This document shows positions 34,588-40,835 of a stretch of 40,835 nt of DNA, one piece after another. Both the position numbers and the translations under genes were made by a program. Source of the stretch: JACQFZ01 sp045810625 (GTDB taxonomy: Bacteria; Pseudomonadota; Gammaproteobacteria; Acidiferrobacterales; Sulfurifustaceae); assembly GCA_045810625.1 (NCBI GenBank), contig JBJMVQ010000073.1, positions 1 to 40,835 on the forward strand, given 5' to 3'. Under the pieces are notes generated by a model. The model did no database searches. It was not told the origin of the DNA and was given only the letters and a program-made list of their open reading frames with translations. Every line of letters starts with the position of its first letter. The first letter of the stretch is position 1.

Positions 34588-35613
34588 ATGGACCAGCGCC
34601 CCGCCGTCGTACTACTCAATCTGGGAGGTCCGGACTCCCTCGATGCCGTTCGGCCGTTCCTCTACAACCTGTTTTCCGATCCCGATATTTTCCGGCTGCC
34701 TCTCGCGCGGTTGACGCAGCGTCCGTTCGCGGCGCTCGTGAGTCGCCGGCGGACGCCCGAGGCCGCGAAAGGATACGCCGCGATCGGAGGCCGCTCGCCG
34801 CTTCTCGAGAACACGCAGGCACAGGCGCACGCACTGCAGGCCGCGCTCGCCGTGCCGCAATCGATCGCCGCGGGCGCGCGGGCGGCGGATAGTCTGCGGC
34901 GCGAAACAGCGACGGCGCTCGCCGACGTTTACATCTGCATGCGCTACTGGCACCCGATGGCGCCCGACGTCGTCGCAATGCTCAAAGAACGCGGCTATCG
35001 GCGCGTGATTCTGCTGCCGCTCTATCCGCAGTATTCGCTCACTACCACCGGAAGCAGCGCCAACGCCTTCGAGCGCGAATGCAAGCGCCAGAATTTTCGG
35101 CCCGAGGTACACCTCATCCGCTCCTGGTACGACCAACCCGCCTACCAGGATGCGATCGTGGCAACGCTGAAGCGCGAGCTCGCGGCGTTTCCCGACCCAA
35201 ACCCGGAACGCGTCGAGCTGCTCCTCTCCGCGCACGGCCTCCCGCGCAAGATCGTCGACGCGGGCGATCCGTACGAAAAACAAATCGTCGCGACAGCCGC
35301 GGCAGTACGACTGAAGCTTGGCTGGCCGCACGTGACGCTGTGCTATCAAAGCCGCGTCGGCCCGCTCGAATGGCTCAAACCTTACACGGAGGGAGTGATC
35401 CGCGAAAAAGGCCGCGGGGGCGCGCGGCAGATGCTGGTTTATCCGATCGCATTCGTCTCCGATCACGTTGAAACGCTCTACGAGCTTGGCCAGGTCTATG
35501 CCGACCTCGCGCGCGAATGCGGCATCGCGCATTATCGCGTCGCGCCCGCGTTGAACACGGATCCACTCTTGATCGACACGCTGCGAACCCTCGTGATCGA
35601 CGCACTGAACTGA
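34588..35613 (+). CDS. hemH: Ferrochelatase
   Basis: It inserts Fe2+ into protoporphyrin IX, the final step of heme b synthesis. The 341-residue protein begins with LLNLGGPDSLDAVRPFLYNLFSDPD. It holds the active-site histidine in LLSAHGLPRKIVDAGDPYEKQ and the CYQSRVGP-LEWLKPYTE region, then the FVSDHVETLYE motif with the metal-site Glu. It starts a four-gene unit with thiD, thiE and hemL; only one base lies between its stop and the thiD start. Confidence 0.96.
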   Translation: MDQRPAVVLLNLGGPDSLDAVRPFLYNLFSDPDIFRLPLARLTQRPFAALVSRRRTPEAAKGYAAIGGRSPLLENTQAQAHALQAALAVPQSIAAGARAADSLRRETATALADVYICMRYWHPMAPDVVAMLKERGYRRVILLPLYPQYSLTTTGSSANAFERECKRQNFRPEVHLIRSWYDQPAYQDAIVATLKRELAAFPDPNPERVELLLSAHGLPRKIVDAGDPYEKQIVATAAAVRLKLGWPHVTLCYQSRVGPLEWLKPYTEGVIREKGRGGARQMLVYPIAFVSDHVETLYELGQVYADLARECGIAHYRVAPALNTDPLLIDTLRTLVIDALN

Positions 35614-35614
35614 C

Positions 35615-36424
35615 ATGGAAACGCGGCCGCCCGTCGTGCTCGTTTTCGCCGGTACCGACCCGACCGCGGGCGCCGGGATCGCCGCGGACGTGCTGACGCT
35701 CGCGAGCCTCGGCTGTCATCCGGCAATCGTCGTTACCGCGGTCACCGCGCAGGACACAAGCGGCGTGAAGCAATACGCCGCGGTTCCGCCGGAGCTCGTC
35801 ATCAGCCAGGCGCGCGCGGTGCTCGAAGACATGGAGGTCGCGGCGTTCAAAACCGGGATGCTTTGCAATTCGGCGATCGTGAGCGCGGCGGCGAGCATCG
35901 TCGACGACTATCCTGGCGTCCCGCTCATCGTCGATCCGGTGCAAGCGTCGGGTTATCAGCAGCCGCTCGCGGACGAGCCGCTCGACGAAGCGCTACGCGT
36001 ACTACTGCTGCCGCGCGCCTTGCTCGCCACACCGAATACCGAAGAAGCCCGTCGGCTCGCGCCGGAAGGCGACACCCTCGACGCCTGCGCGCAGGAGCTC
36101 CTGTCGCTCGGTTGTGAGTATGTCCTCATCACCGGCACGCACGAGCCGACGCCGCAGGTGCTGCACCGGCTCTATGGAAACAAACGCCTGCTCGATACCT
36201 TCAGCTTCGAGCGCCTCCCGCACAGCTATCACGGCTCGGGCTGCACCCTCGCGTCCGCCTGCGCCGCCGCCATCGCGCATGGGCTCGATCCCGCGAACGC
36301 GATCGCGCAGGCGCTGCAGTACACCTGGAACACGCTGAAGCACGGTCACCGCATCGGCATGGGCCAATATCTGCCGGACCGGTTGTACTGGGGCCGGTTG
36401 TCCGACCGAACGCCCGGCATCTGA
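35615..36424 (+). CDS. thiD: Hydroxymethylpyrimidine / phosphomethylpyrimidine kinase
   Basis: It phosphorylates HMP twice to HMP-PP for thiamine synthesis. The 269-residue ribokinase-fold protein has AGTDPTAGAGIAADVLTLASLGCHP (the family usually has SGSDPSGGAGI), TAVTAQDT, the LITGTHE strand and the anion hole GSGCTLASACAA with the catalytic Asp position replaced within the expected HGSGCT loop as in the family. It is tightly packed between hemH and thiE. Confidence 0.93.
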   Translation: METRPPVVLVFAGTDPTAGAGIAADVLTLASLGCHPAIVVTAVTAQDTSGVKQYAAVPPELVISQARAVLEDMEVAAFKTGMLCNSAIVSAAASIVDDYPGVPLIVDPVQASGYQQPLADEPLDEALRVLLLPRALLATPNTEEARRLAPEGDTLDACAQELLSLGCEYVLITGTHEPTPQVLHRLYGNKRLLDTFSFERLPHSYHGSGCTLASACAAAIAHGLDPANAIAQALQYTWNTLKHGHRIGMGQYLPDRLYWGRLSDRTPGI

Positions 36425-36427
36425 CGG

Positions 36428-37072
36428 ATGGGCATGCAGCCGGCCTGGCGCGGTCTTTACGCGATCGCGGACACGATCTACCTCGACGGCGCGCACATCG
36501 CCTCGGCGGTCGAGCGGGCACTGCAGGGCGGCGCGCGCGTCATTCAATATCGCGACAAGAAACACACCGCGGCCGAGCGATTGCTGCACGCGGCGCGGCT
36601 GCGCGCAGTGTGTGCGGAGCACGGTGCGTATTTCATCGTCAACGACGATGTCGAGCTGGCGCGCGCAGCGCGGGCCGACGGCGTTCATGTCGGCCGGCAC
36701 GACGCGGCGGTCGAGAACGCGCGGCGCGTTCTCGGCGCCGATGCGATCGTCGGCGTGTCGTGTTACAACGAGCTCGCGCGCGCCGAGCGCGCGGTGCTAA
36801 TGGGCGCGAGCTACGTCGCCTTCGGGAGCTTCTATCCGTCGCGCACCAAGCCGGACGCGGTACGCGCCGAGCCCACGCTCCTGACGCAAGCACGTGCGCG
36901 TTTCGCCGTGCCGCTGGTTGCGATCGGCGGGATCACTCCGGAAAATGGCGCTGCATTGATCACGGCCGGTGCTGATCTACTCGCCGTCATTTCCGGCGTG
37001 TTCGATCAATCCGACGTGGAAGCCGCGGCGCGGCGTTACGCGTCACTATTTCATCAGGGAGAGTCGTCATGA
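36428..37072 (+). CDS. thiE: Thiamine-phosphate synthase
   Basis: It joins HMP-PP and thiazole phosphate to thiamine monophosphate. The 214-residue TIM-barrel protein has QYRDKKHTAAERL (PP and substrate loop), FIVNDDVELARAARADGVHVGRHD and VAIGGITPENG near the phosphate site. It follows thiD by three bases, and its stop overlaps hemL by ATGA. The partners for making the thiazole moiety are not in the window. Confidence 0.95.
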   Translation: MGMQPAWRGLYAIADTIYLDGAHIASAVERALQGGARVIQYRDKKHTAAERLLHAARLRAVCAEHGAYFIVNDDVELARAARADGVHVGRHDAAVENARRVLGADAIVGVSCYNELARAERAVLMGASYVAFGSFYPSRTKPDAVRAEPTLLTQARARFAVPLVAIGGITPENGAALITAGADLLAVISGVFDQSDVEAAARRYASLFHQGESS

Positions 37073-38361
37073 CAAAACGATCTCGCTCGTCCGCGCTGTT
37101 CGCGAAAGCGCGCGCGCACATTGCGGGCGGCGTCAACTCCGCGGTCCGCGCCTTCAAGGCGGTCGGCGGCGAACCGGTCTTCTTCAGCAGCGGCCAAGGT
37201 GCGTACCTCTGGGACGTGGACGGCAATCGCTACATCGACTATGTCGGCTCGTGGGGACCGGCAATTCTCGGCCACGCTCATCCCATGGTCGTAAGCGCGG
37301 TCAAAGATGCGGCCGAGAAGGGATTGAGCTTCGGCGCGCCGACCGAGCTCGAAACGCGCATGGCGGAGCTGATCGCAACGCTCGTGCCGTCGATCGCAAA
37401 GGTGCGGATGGTCAGCAGCGGCAGCGAGGCAACCATGAGCGCGATCCGGCTCGCACGCGGTTACACGGGGCGCGAGAAGATCATCAAATTCGAGGGTTGC
37501 TATCACGGCTCTTCCGACGCGCTGCTCGTGAAGGCGGGATCGAGCGCGCTCACGCTCGGTGTTCCGAGCTCGCCCGGCGTGCCGCGCGCGCTCGCGGAGC
37601 TCACACTCACACTCGAGTACAACAACATCGAACAGGTGCGCGAAGCGTTTCGTACTTTGGGGCGCGACGTCGCTTGCGTGATCGTCGAACCCGTGGCCGG
37701 CAACATGAATTGCGTTCCGCCGGTTCCCGGCTTCCTCGAGACGCTGCGCGAGCAATGCACGCGGCATGGCGCGCTACTCGTTTTCGACGAGGTGATGACC
37801 GGCTTTCGCGTGGCGCTCGGCGGCGCGCAGGCGCTCTACGGCGTGGCACCCGATCTCACCACGCTCGGCAAAGTCATCGGCGGCGGCATGCCGGTCGCCG
37901 CCTTCGGCGGCCGAGCGGACATCATGGACCGCTTGACGCCTGACGGGCCGATCTTTCACGCCGGAACCCTGTCCGGAAATCCGGTCGGCATGGCGGCGGG
38001 CATCGCGACGTTGACGGAAATCGCGAAACCCGGGTTCTACGACCGGCTGGCCGCGCGCACGGCTGCGCTCGTCGACGGATTACAGGAGCGCGCCCGCATC
38101 GCGAACGTGCCGCTCGCCGTCGCGCACGTCGGGGGGATGTTCGGCTTTTTCTTCACGCCCGAGCCGCGGATAACGCGGTTCGCGCAAGTGATGGCGTGCG
38201 ACATCGAGCGGTTCAAGCGCTTTTTCCATGCGATGCTCGACACCGGTGTCTATCTGGCGCCTTCGGCTTTCGAAGCAGGATTCGTCTCGGCCGCGCACAC
38301 CGATGCAGACATCGATGAGACGCTCGCGCGGGCCGCAGACGCGTTCAAACGATTGAACTAG
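37069..38361 (+). CDS. hemL: Glutamate-1-semialdehyde 2,1-aminomutase
   Basis: A PLP enzyme of the C5 heme pathway that converts glutamate-1-semialdehyde to 5-aminolevulinate. The 430-residue protein has VSSGSEATMSAIRLARG, the EPVAGNM loop, the FDEVMTGFR cofactor Asp and the PLP lysine K268 in TLGKVIGGGMPV. With hemH and hemF it shows that this lineage makes heme from glutamate. It is the last gene of the hemH-thiD-thiE-hemL unit. No plus-strand T-tract terminator follows; the nearby hairpin serves the opposite strand. Confidence 0.97.
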   Translation: MTKRSRSSALFAKARAHIAGGVNSAVRAFKAVGGEPVFFSSGQGAYLWDVDGNRYIDYVGSWGPAILGHAHPMVVSAVKDAAEKGLSFGAPTELETRMAELIATLVPSIAKVRMVSSGSEATMSAIRLARGYTGREKIIKFEGCYHGSSDALLVKAGSSALTLGVPSSPGVPRALAELTLTLEYNNIEQVREAFRTLGRDVACVIVEPVAGNMNCVPPVPGFLETLREQCTRHGALLVFDEVMTGFRVALGGAQALYGVAPDLTTLGKVIGGGMPVAAFGGRADIMDRLTPDGPIFHAGTLSGNPVGMAAGIATLTEIAKPGFYDRLAARTAALVDGLQERARIANVPLAVAHVGGMFGFFFTPEPRITRFAQVMACDIERFKRFFHAMLDTGVYLAPSAFEAGFVSAAHTDADIDETLARAADAFKRLN

Positions 38362-38366
38362 GTTCC

Positions 38367-38399
38367 AAAAAAAAGGCCGGGCAAATACATAGCCCGGCC
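38367..38399 (-). terminator. Intrinsic terminator of the small minus-strand gene
   Basis: On the minus strand an 8-bp perfect stem (GGCCGGGC and GCCCGGCC, arms at 38392-38399 and 38375-38382) with a nine-base loop runs into eight T (38374-38367). On the plus strand no T tract follows, so it serves the leftward gene that ends at 38428. It may weakly limit hemL read-through as well. Confidence 0.88.
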
Positions 38400-38427
38400 C
38401 GTGCACCCCGCACGTCTTATGCGTGCG

Positions 38428-38664
38428 TCAACTAACCAGGATGTTTTCGGAGGCAAACCGCACGGTAGCGGCTTGCGGATTCAAGGCCTCGTCGTTGAGG
38501 GCGATGTCGACGCCGAGGATCGCGATCACGTCGTTGTGGTCACGGACAAAGGGCAGCTCTTCGCGCAGATAGCTGTAGTGCGTTTCGTTCATGTAGATCA
38601 CGTTCGGCCGCACGCCATGGTTGCGTTCGTAGTTACTCACCAAGGTCACAATGTGGCTGAGCAT
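38428..38664 (-). CDS. Orphan small protein, sigma-54-type promoter
   Basis: A 78-residue soluble-looking protein (starts MLSHIVTLVSNYERNHGVRPN) with no signal peptide, no membrane helix and no cysteine. It has an N-terminal amphipathic helix (about 1-15), a tyrosine-rich stretch (VIYMNETHYSYLREELPF) and an acidic C-terminal half. I do not recognise a named family. The start is decided by an excellent AAGGAG seven bases upstream; an ATG at 38748 in the same frame would sit inside the -24 promoter element. The gene stands alone between hemL and the cytochrome c4 gene with its own promoter and terminator, which argues that it is a real, regulated gene. Confidence 0.75.
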   Translation of the reverse strand: MLSHIVTLVSNYERNHGVRPNVIYMNETHYSYLREELPFVRDHNDVIAILGVDIALNDEALNPQAATVRFASENILVS

Positions 38665-38726
38665 TGCTGTACTCCTTTGCCCATTTGGGCCCACCGCCGT
38701 TGACCGGATTTCTCCGGTCGTCTTGC
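38665..38726 (-). promoter_or_regulatory. Structured 5' leader of the orphan small gene
   Basis: The predicted 62-base leader carries a 7-bp hairpin with a GAAA tetraloop (arms 38713-38719 and 38702-38708) and a second short hairpin (GCCC and GGGC arms, 38687-38690 and 38679-38682) that directly abuts the Shine-Dalgarno at 38672-38678. It may stabilise the mRNA or tune initiation; no known riboswitch class is evident. Confidence 0.5.
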
Positions 38727-38736
38727 CAGGGTAGGG

Positions 38737-38752
38737 AGCAATACTCATGCCA
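38737..38752 (-). promoter_or_regulatory. Sigma-54 (RpoN) promoter
   Basis: On the minus strand the bases read TGGCATG, four bases, then TTGCT. This matches the sigma-54 consensus TGGCACG-N4-TTGCW except for one C-to-T change and has the invariant GG-N10-GC spacing. The expected start site is near 38726, giving a 62-base leader for the small gene at 38428-38664. No competing good sigma-70 promoter is seen in the gap. Confidence 0.78.
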
Positions 38753-38830
38753 CGGCTGCCAAGCCGCTTAACTGTATGAAAGGGAAAGGCTAAGTCCGGG
38801 AGGGATCAAGATAGGCGGACCGCGCGGCCT

Positions 38831-38891
38831 GCGGCACCTGTCGCCGGCCGGCGGCACCTGTCAGCATTCGTCAGACAGCCCTTGCTGACAG
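38831..38891. repeat. Direct and inverted repeats, probable enhancer-binding-protein site
   Basis: GCGGCACCTGTC occurs twice (38831-38842 and 38851-38862) with a 20-base period, about two DNA turns. It overlaps a perfect 9-bp inverted repeat (CTGTCAGCA at 38858-38866, TGCTGACAG at 38883-38891). In all, four CTGTC copies occur, two per strand. The block lies about 105-165 bases upstream of the predicted sigma-54 start site, the normal place for a bacterial enhancer-binding protein. Confidence 0.6.
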
Positions 38892-39057
38892 TCCCGCCAT
38901 GCAGTACATCACTCGCCAGCCGCGTGTCGTAGACGGCCAACTGACGTCGTACGGCGACGCGCCGCCGAATACGTTTCAAAGACGCAAGTGTTCGAACCGA
39001 TGGGGGAGTATCGACAAGCGCCGCGCCGCCTGAGTTGAAAAAGGCAGGACGGACTCT
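38892..39057. other. Non-coding stretch between the repeat block and cytochrome c4
   Basis: I see no supported gene. A 44-codon frame (ATG 38899 to 39033) exists on the plus strand but has no ribosome binding site and no recognisable family. The 3' end of the minus-strand cytochrome gene borders it at 39058; a TTTTT run lies just beyond on the minus strand, but with no convincing hairpin before it. Confidence 0.4.
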
Positions 39058-39672
39058 TCAGTGAAGCCCAGCCATATATTCCGAGACCGCTTTGATCTCG
39101 TTATCCGCCAGCCCGGCAGCCACGCCCGCCATGACCGCGCCGTTGTCGACGCGACGCTTGGCTTTGAAATCGAGCAACTGCTTCTCGGTGTAGGCTGCGT
39201 TTTGGCTGGTGACCCGCGGGAACCGAGGCGGAATCCCGCGGCCCGCCGGCCCGTGACAACTCATGCACGCCGGCACCCCCGCTTGGGAATTGCCGCCGCG
39301 GTACAGCTGCTCGCCAGCCTGTGCAAGTTCCTTGTTCGCCGCCGCACCGGGTTTCAAGCTCACGCTGGCAAAATATGCCGCCAGGTCATTCATGTCCTGG
39401 TCGGCCAGTGGCGCGGCCATGCCGCTCATGATCGGGTTCTTACGCGCGCCTGATTTAAACGCCTTCAGCTGAGTAACGAGGTACTCCGGAAACTGACCGG
39501 CGAGCTTTGGCCAGGAAGGATCGGCACCGCCATTCCCGTCGGGACCGTGACAACCCGCACATACGGCCGCTTTCGCTTTGCCATTAGCCGGATTTCCAGT
39601 CGTCTGCGCCGAGCACACAGAGCTGAACAGCAAACCGACGACGAGCATCGGTAACGCAAAGCGTGACGGCAT
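39058..39672 (-). CDS. Cytochrome c4 (periplasmic di-heme)
   Basis: A 204-residue periplasmic electron carrier, usually feeding terminal oxidases. It has a signal peptide (about 1-22), two class I cytochrome c domains with heme motifs CAGCH (C38, C41, H42) and CMSCH (C136, C139, H140), and methionine ligands in PIMSGMAAPL and VMAGVAAGL. ATG 39672 gives a proper signal peptide with a GGGGGA ribosome site upstream; the longer open frame passes through the promoter. Cytochrome c4 close to polA is a common gammaproteobacterial neighbourhood. Confidence 0.95.
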   Translation of the reverse strand: MPSRFALPMLVVGLLFSSVCSAQTTGNPANGKAKAAVCAGCHGPDGNGGADPSWPKLAGQFPEYLVTQLKAFKSGARKNPIMSGMAAPLADQDMNDLAAYFASVSLKPGAAANKELAQAGEQLYRGGNSQAGVPACMSCHGPAGRGIPPRFPRVTSQNAAYTEKQLLDFKAKRRVDNGAVMAGVAAGLADNEIKAVSEYMAGLH

Positions 39673-39711
39673 TATTCCCCCTGGTCCAAGATAGATGTGA
39701 AAACGTGCCGC

Positions 39712-39741
39712 CTTATACCAAACGGCATAAAGACGGGTCAA
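39712..39741 (-). promoter_or_regulatory. Sigma-70 promoter of cytochrome c4
   Basis: On the minus strand, TTGACC (39741-39736) and TATAAG (39717-39712) are separated by 18 bases, about 40 bases upstream of the start codon. It is one of the best sigma-70 matches in the window. Confidence 0.7.
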
Positions 39742-39822
39742 TTTTTCGTTCGCGACGCTGCCTTGTCAGGCCGCGAGCATGAGGTCGTTATATGGTTAGA
39801 TTACTGGGGTATTAGAAGCGGG

Positions 39823-39942
39823 ACAAAAAAAGCCCCGGAAACAAGGGGAGAGAGTCCGGGGCCTAACAACGTTCCAGGACAAGGTCCTGGAACTTCCCCG
39901 CTCAGGGAGGAGGAGCGGGGAGAACGATCTAGCAACCGTTCA
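39823..39942 (-). ncRNA. Candidate C-rich-loop small RNA downstream of polA
   Basis: Read on the minus strand, three hairpins follow each other. One has CCCCGCTC and GAGCGGGG arms around the loop CTCCTCCCT. The second is a perfect 10-bp GTTCCAGGAC / GTCCTGGAAC stem with a three-base loop. The third is an intrinsic terminator (TCCGGGGC arm at 39855-39862 paired with 39832-39839) whose loop contains CTCTCCCC and which ends in seven T (39831-39825). C-rich loops complementary to Shine-Dalgarno sequences are typical of trans-acting sRNAs. Spot 42 in enterics and ErsA in Pseudomonas lie in this same spot, after polA. The 5' end is uncertain; GAACCA-N16-TCTAC (39974-39948) is a weak extracytoplasmic-sigma-like promoter. 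It could instead be only the polA 3' UTR. Confidence 0.6.
39825..39862 (-). terminator. Intrinsic terminator of polA / sRNA
   Basis: An 8-bp stem, arms 39855-39862 and 39832-39839, with a 15-base C-rich loop, is followed on the minus strand by seven T. It ends leftward transcription from polA and from the candidate sRNA before the divergently placed cytochrome c4 promoter. Confidence 0.85.
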
Positions 39943-40027
39943 ATTCCGTAGACCGAACCGGTTCCATTTGGTTCATGCGATCTACTCGGCCGGGGTCGGA
40001 ATTATTCCCGCTTCCCGACCGGGTGGA

Positions 40028-40835
40028 TCAATGCGCTTGATCCCAATTATCGCCTGTTCCGACGTCGACTACCAAGGGGACCGCGAGTGTGGTTACTTCA
40101 GCCATGCACTCACGCAGGGCGGCGCCGGCGGCCGCGACATGGTCCTCCGCGACCTCGAGGACCAACTCATCGTGCACCTGCATGATCATGCGCGCGCGGA
40201 TCTTCGAAGTGCGGATCCAATCATCCACACGCAGCATGGCGCGCTTGATGAGGTCGGCGGCCGTTCCCTGCATCGGCGCATTGATCGCCGCGCGCTCCGC
40301 CGCTTGCCGCCGCGCCATGTTCGTCGCGTTGATGTCCGAGAGATGCAGCCGACGGCCGAACAGCGTCTCGACATAACCCTGGCGGCGCGCCTGCTCGCGC
40401 GTCCGGTCCATGAACGCTTTGACACCCGGGTAGCGCGCAAAGTAGCGGTCCACGTATTCCTGCGCCGCCGCACGATCGATCTTCAACTGGCGCGCGAGAC
40501 CGAACGCCGACATACCGTAGATTAAACCGAAGTTGATCGCTTTGGCGTTGCGACGCATGTCGGCGGTGACGGCGTCGTGCGCGACGCCGAACACTTCCGC
40601 GGCGGTCGCGCGGTGAATGTCGGCATCTTCGGCGAACGCGCGAATCAGCCCGGGATCGCCCGAGAGGTGCGCCATGATGCGCAGCTCAATCTGCGAATAA
40701 TCGGCGGACACGATGCGATAGCCGGGCTCGGCGACGAACGCCTGGCGAATGCGCCGGCCTTCGACCGTGCGGATCGGGATGTTCTGCAGGTTTGGATCGG
40801 CCGACGACAAGCGCCCGGTCGCCGCCACCGCCTGG
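40028..40835 (-). CDS. polA: DNA polymerase I, C-terminal part (truncated by window end)
   Basis: The visible 269 residues are the palm and fingers of family A polymerase. They include TGRLSSADPNLQNIP, motif A with the metal Asp in SADYSQIELRIMAHLSGD, motif B RRNAKAINFGLIYGMSAFG (dNTP-binding Lys and Tyr), the APMQGTAADLIK helix and motif C MQVHDELVLEV with the second catalytic Asp. The C-terminus (GTGDNWDQAH) is the normal family ending. The frame continues past the window edge, where the exonuclease domains would lie. No inactivating change is seen. Confidence 0.96.
   Translation of the reverse strand, partial: QAVAATGRLSSADPNLQNIPIRTVEGRRIRQAFVAEPGYRIVSADYSQIELRIMAHLSGDPGLIRAFAEDADIHRATAAEVFGVAHDAVTADMRRNAKAINFGLIYGMSAFGLARQLKIDRAAAQEYVDRYFARYPGVKAFMDRTREQARRQGYVETLFGRRLHLSDINATNMARRQAAERAAINAPMQGTAADLIKRAMLRVDDWIRTSKIRARMIMQVHDELVLEVAEDHVAAAGAALRECMAEVTTLAVPLVVDVGTGDNWDQAH

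Noticed and set aside
38899..39033. 44-codon plus-strand frame next to the repeat block
   Set aside because: No ribosome binding site, no recognised family and its start lies beside the inverted repeat; chance is sufficient.
39832..39920. Plus-strand reading of the polA-downstream hairpins as a CsrB/RsmZ-like RNA with GGA loops
   Set aside because: The loops do show GGA on this strand, but the only T-tract terminator works for the minus strand and no plus-strand promoter is evident.

Overview
This is a dense, high-GC stretch of bacterial chromosome made almost entirely of core metabolic and housekeeping genes. Gammaproteobacterial signs are strong: cutA-dsbD, dusB-fis, the divergent rhlB / trxA-rho arrangement, a fadI-fadJ pair beside FadE-type sequence, hemL-thiE-thiD, and cytochrome c4 next to polA. 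Low-AT codon use and aerobic markers (hemF, cytochrome c4, beta-oxidation) suggest a free-living aerobic or facultative gammaproteobacterium. A deep-branching lineage is my guess only. I see no phage, transposon, CRISPR array, rRNA or tRNA.

Layout. 50-4951: cutA-dsbD, then aroQ-accB-accC (shikimate pathway and acetyl-CoA carboxylase). 4997-8070: prmA, a zinc-ribbon membrane protein, and the dusB-fis operon. 8131-14039: purine genes purH-purD-purE, then tsaC, hemF, a YciA-type thioesterase and a secreted hypothetical protein. 14092-19200 (minus): rhlB, mtnD, mtnB and an NfeD/slipin membrane pair. 19394-24691: trxA-rho, a secreted protein, rpmE, a secreted nuclease and an M48 lipoprotein protease. 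24833-28383: malic enzyme, an MFS transporter (minus) and prmB. 28426-34191 (minus): a beta-oxidation block transcribed in the order fadE remnant, fadI, fadJ, fadD. 34293-38361: rubredoxin (minus), then hemH-thiD-thiE-hemL. 38428-40835 (minus): a small orphan gene, cytochrome c4, a probable sRNA and the C-terminal part of polA.

The most interesting signals are not in the big enzymes. (1) The orphan 78-aa gene at 38428-38664 sits behind a near-consensus sigma-54 promoter, with upstream direct and inverted repeats like an enhancer-binding-protein site, a leader with two hairpins, and its own intrinsic terminator. (2) Downstream of polA is a three-hairpin, C-rich-loop transcript candidate ending in an intrinsic terminator, in the locus used by Spot 42 and ErsA in other gammaproteobacteria. 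(3) The first gene of the beta-oxidation block is a FadE reduced by an apparent in-frame deletion to its membrane N-terminus plus the last dozen or so residues. (4) The secreted nuclease has no ordinary start codon, and its signal peptide is encoded in the rpmE terminator. (5) The rho leader has a long C/U-rich, G-poor tract and a strong hairpin, as expected for Rho autoregulation.
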